Of a stretch of 64,000 nt of DNA, positions 36,186 to 45,943 are shown in pieces; position 1 is the first letter of the stretch; each line of letters begins with the position of its first letter. Both the position numbers and the translations under genes were made by a program. Where the stretch lies: the NCBI GenBank assembly GCA_944321845.1, contig CALUMT010000030.1, forward strand, positions 1 to 64,000, written 5' to 3'. The notes under the pieces are model-generated. The model saw nothing but the letters and a program-made list of their open reading frames with translations. It ran no database searches and was not told the origin of the DNA. This stretch comes from an uncultured Butyricimonas sp. Lineage in GTDB: Bacteria; Bacteroidota; Bacteroidia; Bacteroidales; Marinifilaceae.

Positions 36186-37793
36186 TTATAATTTAGGACC
36201 AGCTTCAACTAGTGCTTTCCCTGCTTCATTCCCGGTGAATTTCGCAAAATTCTTAATGAAACGACTGGCAAGATCCTTAGCTTTTTCATCCCATTGTGCG
36301 GCTTCTGCATAAGTGTCGCGAGGATCAAGAATATTCGGATCTACTCCAGGTAAAGCAGTCGGAACTTCGAAATTGAAATACGGGATAGTCTTGGTCGGAG
36401 CCTTATCGATAGATCCGTCTAGGATTGCATCGATAATACCGCGGGTATCTTTAATGGAGATACGTTTGCCTGTTCCGTTCCAACCAGTGTTCACGAGATA
36501 AGCCTTGGCTCCGACTTTTTCCATCTTCTTTACCAATTCTTCTCCATATTTTGTCGGATGCAAAGACAAGAATGCAGCCCCGAAACAAGCGGAGAAGGTA
36601 GGAGTCGGTTCTGTAATTCCGCGTTCAGTTCCTGCTAATTTTGCTGTGAATCCAGACAAAAAATAATATTTCGTTTGTTCCGGGGTCAAGATGGATACTG
36701 GAGGTAATACTCCAAATGCATCAGCAGACAAGAAGATAACTTGTTTTGCGTGGGGACCCTTGGAAATAGGTTTCACGATATTTTTGATGTGATAAATAGG
36801 ATAAGATACACGAGTATTTTCTGTAACAGATTTGTCAGCGAAGTCGATTTTGCCTTCAGCATTAACCGTTACATTTTCCAACAAGGCATCACGTTTGATT
36901 GCATTGTAGATATCCGGTTCTGCTTCTTTGGAAAGATTGATAACTTTAGCGTAACAACCTCCTTCGTAGTTGAATACTCCTTTGTCGTCCCATCCGTGTT
37001 CGTCGTCTCCGATTAATAAACGTTTCGGGTCTGTGGAAAGAGTCGTTTTACCGGTTCCTGATAATCCAAAGAAGATTGCAGTGTTTTGGCCGTTCAAATC
37101 CGTATTGGCGGAGCAGTGCATGGAAGCGATGCCGCGTAAAGGATTATAGTAATTCATGATAGAGAAGATTCCCTTTTTCATTTCACCACCATACCAAGTG
37201 TTCAAGATAACTTGTTCTTTGGTTTTTAAGTTAAATACCGTGGCGGTTTCAGAGTTTAGGCCAAGTTCTTTGAAGTTTGTTACTTTTGCTTTTGCTGCAT
37301 TGAATGAAACGAAATCCGGTTCTCCATAATTTGCCAATTCCTCTTCAGTAGGACGGATAAACATATTCTTCACGAAATGAGCCTGCCAAGCTACTTCCAT
37401 AATGAAACGAACTTTAAGACGAGTTCCCTCATTGGCTCCGCAGAATGTGTCTACCACGAACAAGCGTTTCCCGGATAATTGTTCCACGGCTAATTTCTTT
37501 AATTCAGCCCAAGCTTCTTCTGTACAAGGTTTGTTGTCGTTTTTGTATTCGTCAGAGGTCCACCAGATCGTGTCTGCACTGGCTTCGTTTTTTACAAAGA
37601 ATTTATCTTTGGGAGAACGGCCGGTGTAGATACCTGTCATTACGTTTACGGCATCTAGTTCGGTTAACTGACCTTTCTCATAACCTTCTAATCCTGCTTT
37701 AGTTTCTTCGGCATACAACATCTCGTATGAAGGATTATGTACGATTTCCTTTACGTTGCTGATGCCATACTTGCTTAAATCTAATGTAGCCAT
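36186..37793 (-). CDS. pckA: Phosphoenolpyruvate carboxykinase (ATP)
   Basis: Enzyme of 535 aa. The P-loop [16 protein letters not shown], the metal-binding [21 protein letters not shown] and the substrate segment [10 protein letters not shown] are present. It interconverts oxaloacetate and PEP; in succinate- or propionate-producing Bacteroidales the enzyme works mainly in the carboxylating direction, fixing CO2 and making ATP (family knowledge). It stands alone with its own terminator. Start at the ATG at 37793 gives the usual [12 protein letters not shown]-terminus. Confidence 0.98.
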   Translation of the reverse strand: MATLDLSKYGISNVKEIVHNPSYEMLYAEETKAGLEGYEKGQLTELDAVNVMTGIYTGRSPKDKFFVKNEASADTIWWTSDEYKNDNKPCTEEAWAELKKLAVEQLSGKRLFVVDTFCGANEGTRLKVRFIMEVAWQAHFVKNMFIRPTEEELANYGEPDFVSFNAAKAKVTNFKELGLNSETATVFNLKTKEQVILNTWYGGEMKKGIFSIMNYYNPLRGIASMHCSANTDLNGQNTAIFFGLSGTGKTTLSTDPKRLLIGDDEHGWDDKGVFNYEGGCYAKVINLSKEAEPDIYNAIKRDALLENVTVNAEGKIDFADKSVTENTRVSYPIYHIKNIVKPISKGPHAKQVIFLSADAFGVLPPVSILTPEQTKYYFLSGFTAKLAGTERGITEPTPTFSACFGAAFLSLHPTKYGEELVKKMEKVGAKAYLVNTGWNGTGKRISIKDTRGIIDAILDGSIDKAPTKTIPYFNFEVPTALPGVDPNILDPRDTYAEAAQWDEKAKDLASRFIKNFAKFTGNEAGKALVEAGPKL

Positions 37794-37925
37794 AGTAGTA
37801 AATTTATATTGATAACATTAATTCTTTTTTTCTGTAATTACTCGCGAATTTAGGAAACATTTCTCGATAAACTAATGTTTCACGCTTTTCAAGATACGCT
37901 TTATGTTTAATTAACACATTTATTT

Positions 37926-38495
37926 TCAAACGAGTATGTGCAAACGATTGTATGCATTTAGTACATATGGGGATTTAAATTGTTTGGTGTTTATACCTCG
38001 TATGTAGTTATCCGTGAATGGACTTTCTGTTTTTTTTATGATGCGGTTGCGACTGATACAAGCTAATGCTGCCATCTGTAGGTTGGCATTGTCTGTCTGT
38101 AGGAATTCATTGACTAGAAGGACTTGTTCTGCACATCGGCTTAATACCAGAGTACCGAAGTATTCTGCCAATTCTAAACTATGGCATAGGTCTAATAATT
38201 GAGTAATTTTTTCTTTAATTAGTCCGTCGCTAGGGATGAGAAAGCAGGCTACAATCTGTTCTTCTCGCTTGCCCGTACCCCAAAGAAGAAGTGCTGTTTC
38301 GAGATCTTGGGAATAGTTCTGTGCAAGGGTTTTGAGGGATAGGTAGCTGGCTCCTATCTGTCCGTTGGTGTTGGCGCCTATTTTTTCCATACTGTCGAGG
38401 CTTTTCCCACTTTGTAGACGAAAAATTCGACGGCTGATTTCTTTAAAAATGTGTTCGTGATGTGGATCTATTGGGCGAAATTCTGTGAAGTTCAT
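37926..38495 (-). CDS. AlkD-like (HEAT-type) DNA alkylation repair family protein
   Basis: Protein of 189 aa composed of helical repeats. The pattern ASYLSLKTLAQNYSQDLE followed by ALLLWGTGKREEQIVACFL resembles the DNA alkylation repair (AlkD/AlkC-like) superfamily, in which a basic groove holds damaged DNA. It is shorter than typical AlkD (about 230 residues) and the N-terminal part differs, so repair activity is not certain. It stands alone between pckA and the AraC regulator. A TACATTTG box at 38528-38535 (minus strand) may be its promoter. Confidence 0.7.
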   Translation of the reverse strand: MNFTEFRPIDPHHEHIFKEISRRIFRLQSGKSLDSMEKIGANTNGQIGASYLSLKTLAQNYSQDLETALLLWGTGKREEQIVACFLIPSDGLIKEKITQLLDLCHSLELAEYFGTLVLSRCAEQVLLVNEFLQTDNANLQMAALACISRNRIIKKTESPFTDNYIRGINTKQFKSPYVLNAYNRLHILV

Positions 38496-38527
38496 ACGTT
38501 CTTGTGTAGTGTTTTAGACTATATTCG

Positions 38528-38535
38528 CAAATGTA
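38528..38535 (-). promoter_or_regulatory. Putative -7 element of the AlkD-like gene
   Basis: Reads TACATTTG on the minus strand, 33 nt before the start codon. No clear -33 box is seen. Confidence 0.4.
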
Positions 38536-38639
38536 ACTAAAAGATATATTTTTGAGGAAGCCTAGTTATATGTTGTATAGCATGATTTATTTTTGTGTAA
38601 TATGGGTGAATACCTTTTCCTGTGAGGATGATGAGAATT

Positions 38640-39551
38640 CTATGCATCTCCGGGTAAAGGAGAAGAATATTGTTCCTTGAGTATCTTTCTTCTGTATTCG
38701 GTCAAGGTGAATCCGGTTTGTTTCTTGTAGAATTTTGCCATAGTTGCTTGGTCTGGGAAGTTGAGGTCATGGGCAATTTGTTGCATGGTGTCATTTGAAT
38801 GTTCAAGGCGTTGGGTTATTTCGCCAGAAAGAGTTGTACATATCCATTCATGGGTATTTCTTCCAGTGTGTGCTTTTACTATGCGATTAAGGTATTGAGG
38901 TGTGATGCAAAGAGTCGAGGCGTAGAAAGATACGTTATGTTCTTCCCTGACTCGGACTGAAAGTAGTTTAATGAACTCGATGAATAGCGCTTTTTGGCGA
39001 TTGCTTTGTATGTTTTGATTTTCTTCGTTCTTGATGAAGATGTTCGCAATTTCTAACATGAATATCCAGATGGAGCATTTTATAAGTTCATTTCTGAATA
39101 AGTGTTCTTTTGAAATACTGGCTTCTACGATGCGTTCTATTTTTTGCAAGAGTAGTTTTATGGTTTTTGGGGGTAATGTTTCTAATGGATGATTGCGCAT
39201 TTTAAGAACGAAAGAAAATGGAATTGGTGGATTGTTTTTAAATAACATGGCATTGTAGGATGTGGTGCTGAACATTATATATGCCTTGCAGTCTTGTGAG
39301 GTTGAAAGAATAGTGACCGAGGGGTAGTCTATGTAATTTGCGTAGGTGTTGGAAGGCATGAGGTAGGTATTCCCGTTGCATTTGATTTGTATGCTTCCTT
39401 GTTCTACGATAACGTGGGTTACGATATTTTCTTTGCTTGTTAGGATTGTGCCTGGTTTTACTTGTTCTCCGTTGGAAATTTTCCAAATTAGAAACCCATC
39501 TTCGGATGAGTAGCATTGTTCTTTATCTTGAGTAAATTCATCAAGGTCCAT
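38640..39551 (-). CDS. AraC-family transcriptional regulator
   Basis: Regulator of 303 aa with an N-terminal cupin-like sensing domain and a C-terminal double helix-turn-helix. The recognition segment is VSFYASTLCITPQYLNRIVKAHTG, and the second half ends in LNFPDQATMAKFYKKQTGFTLTEYRR. It is divergent from a broken AcrAB-TolC-type efflux operon and is probably its regulator. Unlike the pump genes, its reading frame is intact. Its promoter-like box lies at 39576-39583. Confidence 0.9.
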   Translation of the reverse strand: MDLDEFTQDKEQCYSSEDGFLIWKISNGEQVKPGTILTSKENIVTHVIVEQGSIQIKCNGNTYLMPSNTYANYIDYPSVTILSTSQDCKAYIMFSTTSYNAMLFKNNPPIPFSFVLKMRNHPLETLPPKTIKLLLQKIERIVEASISKEHLFRNELIKCSIWIFMLEIANIFIKNEENQNIQSNRQKALFIEFIKLLSVRVREEHNVSFYASTLCITPQYLNRIVKAHTGRNTHEWICTTLSGEITQRLEHSNDTMQQIAHDLNFPDQATMAKFYKKQTGFTLTEYRRKILKEQYSSPLPGDA

Positions 39552-39575
39552 TTGTTTTCGTCGTTTTTATGAAGG

Positions 39576-39606
39576 CAAATTTACTAGTGAGGTTTGATAA
39601 ATCAAT
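39576..39606 (-). promoter_or_regulatory. Promoter of the AraC-type regulator gene
   Basis: TAAATTTG on the minus strand (39576-39583), with an ATTG core 20 nt upstream at 39604-39607. The -7 box is a full match to the consensus, the -33 box is partial. The start codon at 39551 is 24 nt away. Confidence 0.5.
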
Positions 39607-39724
39607 AGTAATTAGTGTTTTTACTTTGTATTAACATTTTTGTTTCAGTATAGACAAGAGTTGTTTCTGTGTTTACAATTAAATGTTATTTTGTTTTAAT
39701 TGTTTCGTTTTTGACAAATTCTGT

Positions 39725-39769
39725 ACGCCTGGTGAGAGGCGTTTCATGGGAGGAATGGCTCTATTTTTG
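39725..39769 (+). promoter_or_regulatory. Promoter region and inverted repeat ahead of the broken efflux operon
   Basis: A TATTTTTG box (39762-39769) matches the -7 consensus and no good -33 box is present. Upstream lies the inverted repeat acgcct (39725-39730) and aggcgt (39737-39742) with a 6-nt spacer. An imperfect -33 box together with an upstream dyad fits a promoter that needs an activator, such as the divergent AraC protein. The start codon of the adaptor is at 39810. Confidence 0.45.
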
Positions 39770-39809
39770 CCGCCAATATGTGACATAAATAATATAAAAA
39801 CCATCAACT

Positions 39810-40948
39810 ATGAAGAGCAAAAAACAACATTGGATTTGGATGTGTCTCTGTTTGTTTATGGCAGTGATGACATCTTGTAAGAGACAGCTGAAAGAAATGC
39901 CTGTAGGAGGAAATTATAAACGATGCAGGTAGTTTTGTCCAATAGAACGCTGTATTCGACCTATGCAGCAACAATTCAGGGCAAACAAGATGTGGATATT
40001 TATCCTCAAGTGTCAGGTCTTATTACTGCAATATGTGTAGAGGAAGGTGCAGAAGTGAAGAAGGGGCAAACACTTTTTGTTATAGACCAGGTTCCTTATC
40101 GGGCCGCATTGGAGATGGCAGAGGCTAATGTGGCAAGTGCAGAGGCGGCGGTGGCCACTGCAAGAATGACTGTCGATAGTAAAGAGATGTTATATGAGGA
40201 ACGAGTTATTTCGGATTTTGATTTGCAGTCGGCTCGTAATTCGTTGAGTCAGCAGGAAGCTACATTGGCTCAAGCTCGTGCGGAGTTGACGGATGCTCAA
40301 AATAATCTCTCGTATACGGAGGTTAAAAGTCCTGTTGATGGAACTGCGGGAATGATTCCGTATCGAATTGGAACATTAGTGAGTTCCTCGATAAGTAATC
40401 CATTGGTAAGTGTTTCAGATAATAAGGAGATGCATATTTATTTCTCGATGACGGAAAAGCAGATCCTTGCTTTGACTCGTCGGAATGGTTCTTTGTCGAA
40501 TGCATTGGCGGCAATGCCGGAAGTGGAACTAGTTTTGAGTGATAATTCGCACTATACAGAAAAAGGGAAGGTGGATGCCATTAGTGGAATTATTGATACG
40601 AAGACTGGATCTGTAACTGTGAGGGCGACTTTCCCTAACACGGAACGAGTATTGTTGAGTGGTGGAACGGGGCGTGTGTTATTACCCTATACACGGGAAA
40701 ATTGTATTGTGATTCCTCAGGAGGCGACTTTTGAGTTGCAGGATAAGGTATTCGTGTATAAGATTGTGAATGGTGTGACCAAATCTACGATGATTACAGT
40801 TTCTCCCATTAACAATGGGCAAGAGTATATTGTGGAATCTGGATTAGAATTGGGCGATGTTATTATTGCTACTGGTGCAGGGATTTTGCGGGATGGAATA
40901 TCGGTTGGCGTTGATTCTCAAGTAAAAGAGGGAGGAGAGACGTTATGA
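39810..40948 (+). pseudogene. Broken AcrA-like RND periplasmic adaptor (frameshift near residue 37)
   Basis: The lipoprotein signal MKSKKQHWIWMCLCLFMAV with lipobox TSC is read from the ATG at 39810 and runs to a stop at 39930-39932. The body of the adaptor (lipoyl domain, hairpin helices, beta-barrel; QGKQDVDIYPQVSGLITAI and onward to 40948) is open in another frame. The break is at the short A-run 39918-39920: one added A gives the expected junction YKTMQVVLSNRT. Restored length is about 379 aa, normal for AcrA. The ATG at 39923 could start a truncated, non-exported body, which would have no signal peptide. The end overlaps the pump start by 4 nt. Confidence 0.85.
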
Positions 40949-43900
40949 AAATGAAATTATTTATTGATCGTCCGATTTTGGCGGCGTGTATTTCGGCATT
41001 GATATTAATGCTGGGTATTATTGGATTGGTGAATTTGCCCGTGGAACAATATCCTGATATAGCTCCTCCGACGATTCATGTTTCGGCGACTTACACCGGG
41101 GCTAGTGCAGAGACTGTACAGAAAGCAGTTATTGTTCCGTTGGAGGAATCTATTAATGGTGTAGAGAATATGACTTACATGACGTCCTCGGCTACAAATA
41201 CTGGAAGTGCAACCATTACAGTTTATTTTGAACAGGGTACAGACCCGGACATGGCAACTGTAAATGTGCAGAATCGTGTGACAAAAGCTCAGGGGACATT
41301 ACCTTCCGAGGTTACAAAGGTTGGAGTGACGGCCCAAAAACGACAAAGTAGTCAGTTGAAAATTATGAGTCTTTATAGCCCGGATGATAGTTATGATGAG
41401 ATATTTTTGAATAATTACTTAAAGATAAATGTCGTTCCTCGTATTCAGCGTATTGCGGGTGTAGGAGAAGTTATGGTGATGGGAAATGATTATGCGATGA
41501 GAATTTGGTTGAAGCCGGATGTTATGGCTCAGTATGGACTTGTACCCTCGGATATTATTGGAGTATTGGATGAACAGAATATAGAGGCAGCAACTGGTAC
41601 GTTAGGAGAAGATTCTGGTAATACGTTTCAGTATACATTGAGATATCGCGGGCGTTATGAGACGACTGAGGAGTACGGAAATTTAGTTATTCGTGCGATG
41701 TCAGATGGTAGTGTGTTGCGTCTGAAAGATGTGGCTGATATAGAACTCGGTACGGTTTCTTATAATTTTAGTAGTAAAGTTTCCAGTCACCCTGGAGCGA
41801 CATTTATGGTGATGCAGACTGCAGGTTCGAATGCGAATGAGATTATAGAGGCGATTGATGAATTAGCAGAAGAGATCCGGGCTGAATTACCTGCGGGTAT
41901 GGTATTGGTTGATATGATGAGTACGAAGGATTTTCTTGATGCGTCAATTGCTAATGTAATAAAGATTCTTATCGAAGCTATTATATTAGTGATTATTGTG
42001 GTTTATGTGTTTTTGCAAAGTATTCGCTCCACTTTTATTCCACTTATCGCAATTTTTGTATCACTTGTTGGTACCTTTGCTTTCCTTTATGCAGTTGGTT
42101 TTACAATAAATTTATTGACCTTATTTGCATTAGTACTTGTTATTGGTACCGTGGTGGATGATGCAATTGTCGTCGTAGAGGCTGTGCAGGCCAAGTTTGA
42201 TGCTGGTTATAAATCTCCTTATAAGGCGACGGTAGATGCGATGGGGGGATAACCTCTGCAATTATTACTACGACGCTGGTGTTTATGGCTGTGTTTATTC
42301 CTGTTAGTTTCATGGGAGGGACGACGGGTACTTTTTATACGCAGTTTGGTTTGACTATGGCAGTTGCAGTTGCTATTTCGGCTGTTAACGCATTGACGTT
42401 GAGTCCTGCTCTTTGTGCCTTATTGATGACTCCGCATATCGTTTCGGCTGATGGTAAAAAAATGAGTTTTTCTTCCCGCTTCCATGTCGTTTTTGATACG
42501 GCTTTTAGCCGGATTATCCGGAAATATGAAGGTGTTGTTATGTTCTTTTTTTCGGAGAAAATGGTTGGTGGGTATGGCGTTGATTAGTGCTAGTGTATTG
42601 TTGGTTGTTTTTATCAAGACAACGAAAACAGGTTTGATCCCGGATGAAGATACTGGTAGTGTAATGGTTTCAGTTACAGTTTCTCCTGGTTGTACGTTGT
42701 CTGAAACGAAGGATATAATGGATGAGGTGGAGAAGCGTATTCGAGAGATTCCTCAGATTCAACTTTATGCTATGGTAGGAGGATATAATTTGATGGGGGG
42801 AGGACAAAGTAGTTCGTCGGGTACGTTTATTGTTCGTTTAAAACCTTGGGAGGAAAGAAAGGGAAAGGAAAATGATAAGGATGCAGTTATTGGTCAAATT
42901 TTTGCTCGGACAGCCGATATAAAGAATGCTCAAGTATTTGCTTTTGCACCACCTATGATTATGGGGTATGGTTCAAGTAACGGGATTGAGTTGTATGTGC
43001 AGGATCGGAAAGGAGGAGATATTGAGACGTTGTTTGGGCATGTGAATACTTTTATTGAAGCATTGAATAAGAGACCGGAGATACAGAGTGCGCTGACAAC
43101 TTTTGATACTCGTTTCCCCCAGTATCTTGTAGAAGTTGATGCTGTCCGTTGTAAACAGACCGGGATATCACCTTCTGAAGTATTAGATGTGTTGTCTTGT
43201 TACGTGGGAGGGAATTATGCTTCAAATATAAATCGTTTTTCGAAAATATATCGTGTTATGATTCAAGCAAAGCCAGAGGATAGAGTTGATGTTGAATCTT
43301 TAAATAATATTTTTGTGCGAACTTCAGATGGTGAAATGGCTCCTGTTGGGCAGTTTGTAACCTTAACGAAAGTATATGGTCCAGAAATTCTTAGTCGTTT
43401 CAATTTATTCAGTTCTATTACGGTGAATGCTTCCACGACTCCTGGATATAGTTCGGGAGATGCCATTCGGGCTGTTCAGGAGGTAGCTCGTGAAACTCTT
43501 CCGGCCGGCTATGGTTACGAATTGGGTGGTATTTCACGAGAAGAGGCCTCCTCGGGTACTTCTGTCGTGGTGATTTTTGTGATATGCATATTGTTTGTGT
43601 ACATTATTTTATGTTCTCTTTATGAGAGTTTGTTTATTCCTTTGGCGGTGATGCTGTCTATCCCATTTGGATTAACAGGTAGTTTCCTATTTGCCAATAT
43701 ATTTGGTGTGGAGAATAATGTATACATGCAAACAGGGCTTATTATGTTAATTGGTTTGCTGTCGAAAATAGCGATTTTGTTGACGGAGTATGCCTCGGAA
43801 CGTCGTAGGGCGGGAATGAGTATTGTGCGTGCTGCTCTTTCTGCAGCAGCAGCGCGGCTTCGTCCTATTTTAATGACTGCATTGACAATGGTTATCGGGT

Positions 43901-44076
43901 TGTTGCCTTTGGTGTGGGCTAGTGGGGCTGGCGCTAATGGTAATATTTCTTTGGGAGTAGGAACTGTTGGCGGTATGCTTATTGGAACTGTTGCTTTGCT
44001 ATTTGTCGTGCCGGTGTTGTTTATTGTGTTCCAGACTGTAGAGGAACGAGTGATGCCTAAGCGTGAGAATTTGTAA
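40945..44076 (+). pseudogene. Broken AcrB-like RND drug efflux pump (two frameshifts)
   Basis: The full span would code for about 1043 aa, a normal RND pump. The first frame runs to a TAA at 42250-42252, directly after a six-G run (42243-42248); a seventh G would continue as GGITSAIITTTLVF. The second frame covers 42249 to about 42550. A seven-T run at 42546-42552 should be six Ts, which would read MFFFRRKWLV and restore the first frame through to 44076. RND landmarks are visible in the pieces: RPILAACISALILMLG, LVLVIGTVVDDAIVVVEAV with the acidic pair, and the C-terminal GLLSKIAILLTEYA region. It follows the adaptor and precedes the outer-membrane channel gene by 16 nt. Confidence 0.9.
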
Positions 44077-44092
44077 TTAATCTGGGTGATAT

Positions 44093-45466
44093 ATGAAAAA
44101 TTTACAATATATATTGGTTGTTACCTTGTTTTTTATGCTTGGTGGCTGTGGAATATACACGACTTATCAACGGGCAGAATGTTTACCAGTGGATAGTCTT
44201 TATCGGGATGTTATGCGGGAAGAGAGGAATTCTACTTCGGTAGCTAATTTGTCTTGGCGAGAGTTGTTTTCTGATACTTGTCTTGTGAGATGGATAGAGC
44301 TCGGATTGGAGCGGAATACAGATTTGTTGACAGCTCGATTACGGGTGGAAGAAACTCGAGCGTCTCTAAAAGCTTCAAAATTGGCTCTTTTACCTTCTGT
44401 GTCTTTAGATCCGCAAGGTAGTGTTACTACTTCGGAGAAAGGAGGAACGACTCGATCCTATTCCTTGGAGATTACAGCCGCTTGGGAGATGGATGTATTT
44501 GGTCGTTTACGTAATGCCCGAGAGGGGGCAAAGGCTGCTTGTGAAGCGAGTTTGGCTTATGAGCAGGCTGTACAGACTCAGCTTGTGGCGACTATTGCGG
44601 ATACTTATTATTCACTTCTTGCTCTTGATAAGAAATTAAGTATAACACAAGAGACAGTGGAGAATTGGCGGGCAAATCTTCGTGTTATGGAAGCTTTGAA
44701 AAGAGCAGGGCAACGAGATGAAGCGGCAGTAGCACAGGCTGAAGCAAGTCTTTGGGCGGCAGAAGCTTCCATCTTGTCATTAGAGAAACAGATTTGTGAG
44801 CTGGAAAATTCATTTTCTGTATTATTGGGAATAACTCCACGAAAGATAGAGCGGGGGGATTTGTTGGAATTACGATTCCCAGAGGATATGTCCGTTGGGC
44901 TTCCGGTTGAATTGTTAAGTTGACGTCCAGATGTGCGTCAGGCTGAATTTGAATTAGCTCAGGCTTTTTATGCGACAAATCAGGCTCGTTCTGCTTTTTA
45001 TCCGCAAATTACATTGAGTGGTGCTGCTGGTTGGACCAATAGTGCGGGGGGAATTATTTCTAACCCGGGATCCTGGTTGGTGGAAGCTATCGGTTCTTTA
45101 GTTCAACCTCTTTTTAATAGAGGAACGAATGAGGCTAATTTGGAAATAGCTAAGGCTCAGCAGGAGGAAGCATTATTGGCTTTTGGACAGAAGTTACTTG
45201 ATGCTGGGGTTGAGGTTAATAATGCTTTGATTCAATGGCAGACAGCTCGTTCTATGTTGAAATTGGATGATAAACAAGTAGCTGCACTTGAGACTGCAGT
45301 TGCTAGTACTTGGAAGTTGATGCAATGCGGAAATACCAATTATCTTGAAGTGCTTACTGCTCAACAAACATTATTGGATTCTAAACTGACTTGGGTTACG
45401 GATAAATATTCAGAAATCCAAGGTGTAATTAATTTGTATCATGCGTTAGGTGGTGGGGTAGATTAA
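44093..45466 (+). pseudogene. Broken TolC-like outer-membrane efflux lipoprotein (nonsense mutation)
   Basis: The span codes for a 457-aa NodT/OprM-type channel with lipobox LGGC. An in-frame TGA at 44921-44923 interrupts the sequence between PVELLS and RPDVRQAEFE. The family consensus at this point is LLxRRPDVRxAE, so the stop replaces an arginine codon (CGA to TGA, a C-to-T change). The downstream half is open and still family-like to the stop at 45466 (TWVTDKYSEIQGVINLYHALGGGVD). The upstream part would give a 276-aa truncated product lacking half the barrel and helices. Confidence 0.9.
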
Positions 45467-45473
45467 AAAATGA

Positions 45474-45563
45474 GATAAAAGCATTCCGAGGCGAGATATT
45501 TTAACATAAATTGTTTTTCATACTCTTCTAGTTAGAACAGTTTTCGCTGCGGGATGCTTTATC
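45474..45563. repeat. Imperfect long inverted repeat behind the broken efflux operon
   Basis: gataaaagcattccgaggcg at the left end and the sequence ending in gggatgctttatc at the right end are nearly reverse-complementary over about 20 bases, with one bulge, one mismatch and two G-T pairs. They are separated by about 50 nt of AT-rich sequence. It may be a transcript-end structure or the remnant of a small mobile element. Confidence 0.4.
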
Positions 45564-45894
45564 GTATACCTTAGGAAATGAATGTAAAGATGATTTTTGA
45601 AGAAATACCAGTCCCTGAAGCGGTTTACTTTAATGCAAGTCTGGTTATTATTAGCATGTTGGTGGTTAATTTATACTGTAGCTGACATATTTATAGGATA
45701 AACGGGAAATGAGATGCAAGTTGTGGTTATTGCGCTTGCGACTCTAGTCTTTGTCGTTTATGGCTTTCGGTTCTTCGTTTGGTATGTAAGGAATATCTGC
45801 TATATCCTGCACTTTTGGGGAAGGAGGCAAGGAATTTGCCAAAGCTATTCGTATTTTTGAGTGCACGATGATTATCGGGATAAGGTATATATGT
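45564..45894. other. Intergenic stretch with short hydrophobic open frames, no recognised gene
   Basis: Two short plus-strand frames begin with ATG: 45578-45685 (35 codons) and 45714-45860 (48 codons). Both encode hydrophobic runs, such as VVVIALATLVFVVYGFRFF. Neither has a clear ribosome-binding site or family pattern; they may be remnants of a decayed membrane-protein gene. No other structure is seen until the terminator at 45895. Confidence 0.4.
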
Positions 45895-45929
45895 AAAAAA
45901 TATCTTCCTAAAAAAGGAAGATATTTTTT
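45895..45929. terminator. Terminator downstream of the beta-barrel-like protein gene
   Basis: A 15-bp stem (aaaaaatatcttcct at 45895-45909 and aggaagatatttttt at 45915-45929) with a 5-nt loop. A/T runs lie on both sides. It is 15 nt after the minus-strand stop at 45944. Confidence 0.85.
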
Positions 45930-45943
45930 TGTATTTAATATTT

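Noticed and set aside
42249..44076. Reading the RND pump as two or three separate genes
   Set aside because: The pieces join into one normal-length RND pump when two single-base run changes are allowed, and the internal start codons fall within conserved pump sequence.
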